Positions 14,461-15,975 of a DNA stretch of 15,975 bases are shown here, piece by piece (positions within the stretch are counted from its first letter, which is position 1; each line of letters opens with the position of its first letter). The notes beneath the pieces are model-generated. The model saw only the letters and a list, made by a program, of their open reading frames with translations, made no database searches and was not told the origin of the DNA. The position numbers and the translations under genes are program-made. The stretch is from Candidatus Omnitrophota bacterium (GTDB taxonomy: Bacteria > Omnitrophota > Koll11 > Gygaellales > Profunditerraquicolaceae), in the NCBI GenBank assembly GCA_028719045.1, contig JAQULD010000025.1, positions 1 through 15,975 of the forward strand, written 5' to 3'.

Positions 14461-15832
14461 CTTCCCTGTACCCCAGCGAAGTAAGGTTTTGCGCGGACAG
14501 GACCCTATCCACCGTGGCCTTACCCAGCTTCGTTATTAAAAATTCCCGTAAGTTTTCTTTTCCCGAGGCAAAAAATTCCTCAAGGACATCGCCTGCCTTT
14601 TCATAACCTAAAAGCGGAAGGAAGGCGGTGATGATCATGGGATTCCTGTCAAAATATTTTCTCGCGCAGGCCTCATCCGCTTTTATTGCCCCCACATGGT
14701 CTTTGAGCATGCCGGCCGTATTGGCAAGTATCCTCATGGATTCCAGGATACTAAAAGCTAAAAGCGGTATGAATTCCGGGATCTGCAAACTGCTACGGGA
14801 AACCGCTTCGGCGACCAGGGTATCATTTGACAATACCTTTAAAGAGCCCTGGATCGCCGCTTCCAGGATCACGGGATTTACTTTCTCCGGCATGATCGAA
14901 GAACCGGCCTGTACTTTCGGAAGGCTTATCTCTCCGAGCAGATTGAGCAGCCGCAGGTCGCCGCATATTTTTATCATATTTACCGCGCAGGCTTTCAGGG
15001 TGGCGGAAACCTCCACAAAAGAATCGCTGTTAGCGGTCAGGTCTAAAACATTTTCGCCCCTGGCCAGACCAAGGCCGGTTACCTGCCTTAGTTTCTCAAT
15101 AACCAGGAATATATATTTTTTAGGGGCGGTTATGCCGGTGCCTATGGCTGTGCCGCCCAAATTAACCGTTCTAAGGCGCTCCTCGCATTTAAAGGTGCGC
15201 CACCTGTCCCTGGCGAAGGCTTCGGCAAAAGCGCCGAACTCAAGGCCAAGCGTCATAGGCACGGCTTCCTGCAGCTCGGTCCTGCCGACTTTAACCATAT
15301 CCGCGAATTCCTTTTCTTTCTTCTGGAACTCCCCTTGCAGCCCTTCGATCGCGCAGCTTAATTCCCTTAAAGAAAAAATACAGGCGATCTTTAAAGCGGT
15401 CGGGTAAACGTCATTGGTAGACTGGTGCAGATTGACATCCCCGGTAGGGCTTACTATGCTGTAGTCGCCCTTTGACCCTCCCAGCAATTCTATCGCGCGG
15501 TTGGCGATTACTTCGTTGGCGTTCATGTTCGTGGAAGTGCCGGCTCCCCCCTGCAAAGCGTCGAGTGGGAACTGCCCGTTGAACCTTCCTTCCGAGACTT
15601 CTTCGCAGGCCTGAATAATGGCCTGGGCCTTATTATTGCCAAGATAGCCCAGTTCCAGATTAGCCTGGCAAGAGGCCTTCTTTACAAAAGCGAGCGACTT
15701 TACCAGTAATGGATCAGCCTTATAATCAGTGAGGGAGAAATTCCCTATTGCCCTCTGCGTGTGTATACCCCAATACGCTTCCAGAGGGACTTCTTTTTCT
15801 CCGAGGAAATCTTTTTCAATACGGTATTCCAT
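14444..15832 (-). CDS. aspA: Aspartate ammonia-lyase (fumarase/aspartase superfamily)
   Basis: A 462-residue enzyme of usual length that splits L-aspartate into fumarate and ammonia. QSTNDVYPT (137-144) is the aspartase version of a motif that reads SSND in class II fumarases. The mobile catalytic loop is GSSIMPEKVNP (310-320), with the catalytic Ser at 311/312 and Glu where many members have Gly. GGAGTSTNMNANE (95-107) is the substrate-binding signature. The frame opens at 15874, but ATG 15832 gives the typical MEYRIEKDFLGEKEVP start and lies seven bases after the rex stop. It overlaps hydF by 17 bases. aspA genes recur beside hydE, hydF and hydG in other anaerobes, perhaps to supply ammonia for the bridging amine ligand of the H-cluster; that role is inference. 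Confidence 0.88.
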   Translation of the reverse strand: MEYRIEKDFLGEKEVPLEAYWGIHTQRAIGNFSLTDYKADPLLVKSLAFVKKASCQANLELGYLGNNKAQAIIQACEEVSEGRFNGQFPLDALQGGAGTSTNMNANEVIANRAIELLGGSKGDYSIVSPTGDVNLHQSTNDVYPTALKIACIFSLRELSCAIEGLQGEFQKKEKEFADMVKVGRTELQEAVPMTLGLEFGAFAEAFARDRWRTFKCEERLRTVNLGGTAIGTGITAPKKYIFLVIEKLRQVTGLGLARGENVLDLTANSDSFVEVSATLKACAVNMIKICGDLRLLNLLGEISLPKVQAGSSIMPEKVNPVILEAAIQGSLKVLSNDTLVAEAVSRSSLQIPEFIPLLAFSILESMRILANTAGMLKDHVGAIKADEACARKYFDRNPMIITAFLPLLGYEKAGDVLEEFFASGKENLREFLITKLGKATVDRVLSAQNLTSLGYREDEQHT

Positions 15833-15839
15833 ATGGGGC

Positions 15840-15975
15840 CTACTCTCTCTTCGCTTTATCCATGGTATTGACATAGTAAATCACGTTCTCCAGCTCAAGT
15901 TCAAGGTTAACGTTATTTACCACGCAATCTTCCGGTGCCCGCAATCTTATCGGCGCGAAGTTTAACACGCCTTTT
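15840..15975 (-). CDS. rex: Redox-sensing transcriptional repressor Rex, C-terminal 44 residues only
   Basis: The frame enters from the right edge and ends at TAG 15842..15840. The visible residues begin KGVLNFAPIRLRAPEDCVV and continue NNVNLELELENVIYYV. ILNFAPxxLxxPxxxxVxxVDLxxEL is the recognisable C-terminus of Rex, the part of its Rossmann domain next to the domain-swapped helix. Rex binds DNA when NAD+ is high and lets go when NADH rises. The winged-helix and NADH-binding parts lie beyond the window. The aspA gene follows after seven bases, so rex is in the [FeFe] hydrogenase operon. A near-consensus Rex site at 5338-5355 supports the assignment independently. Confidence 0.85.
   Translation of the reverse strand, partial: KGVLNFAPIRLRAPEDCVVNNVNLELELENVIYYVNTMDKAKRE

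Overview
This window holds a compact hydrogen-metabolism locus from an anaerobic bacterium. Every convincing gene lies on the minus strand, so transcription runs from high to low coordinates. The gene style and the mix of hydrogenases suggest an uncultured anaerobe, perhaps of Omnitrophota or a similar candidate phylum. That placement is a guess; no rRNA or marker gene supports it.

Right half (15975 to 5415): the window opens inside the last 44 codons of rex, the NADH/NAD+-sensing repressor. It is followed without room for a promoter by aspA (aspartate ammonia-lyase), hydF (the GTPase scaffold for [FeFe] maturation), a membrane histidine kinase, and then hndB, hndC, hndD and hndA. These four encode a multimeric NAD(P)-linked, probably electron-bifurcating [FeFe] hydrogenase of the HndABCD type. 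hydE (radical-SAM maturase) and a single-domain response regulator complete the set. Overlaps of 1, 4 and 17 bases and gaps of 7 to 29 bases point to one operon. The maturase HydG is not in the window.

Left half (5402 to 472): a second transcription unit starts from a strong promoter (TTGACA, 16 bases, TAAAAT). Just downstream of it lies an almost perfect Rex operator, TTGTGA-N6-TCACAA. The unit encodes a HypA-like protein without its zinc domain, then the beta, gamma, delta and alpha subunits of a group 3b [NiFe] hydrogenase in the classical sulfhydrogenase order, then the endopeptidase that matures the alpha subunit. NADH level, read by Rex, therefore probably links the two hydrogenases: one couples H2 to NADH and ferredoxin, the other couples H2 to NAD(P)H.

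Left edge (466 to 1): another sigma70-type promoter is followed, within a leader of about 120 bases, by a hairpin and T-tract terminator. The start of a membrane sensor protein follows and runs off the window.

Two intergenic spots (3944-4020 and 5813-5861) carry related two-hairpin repeats. Their stems differ by compensating base changes. This is the least explained structure in the window.
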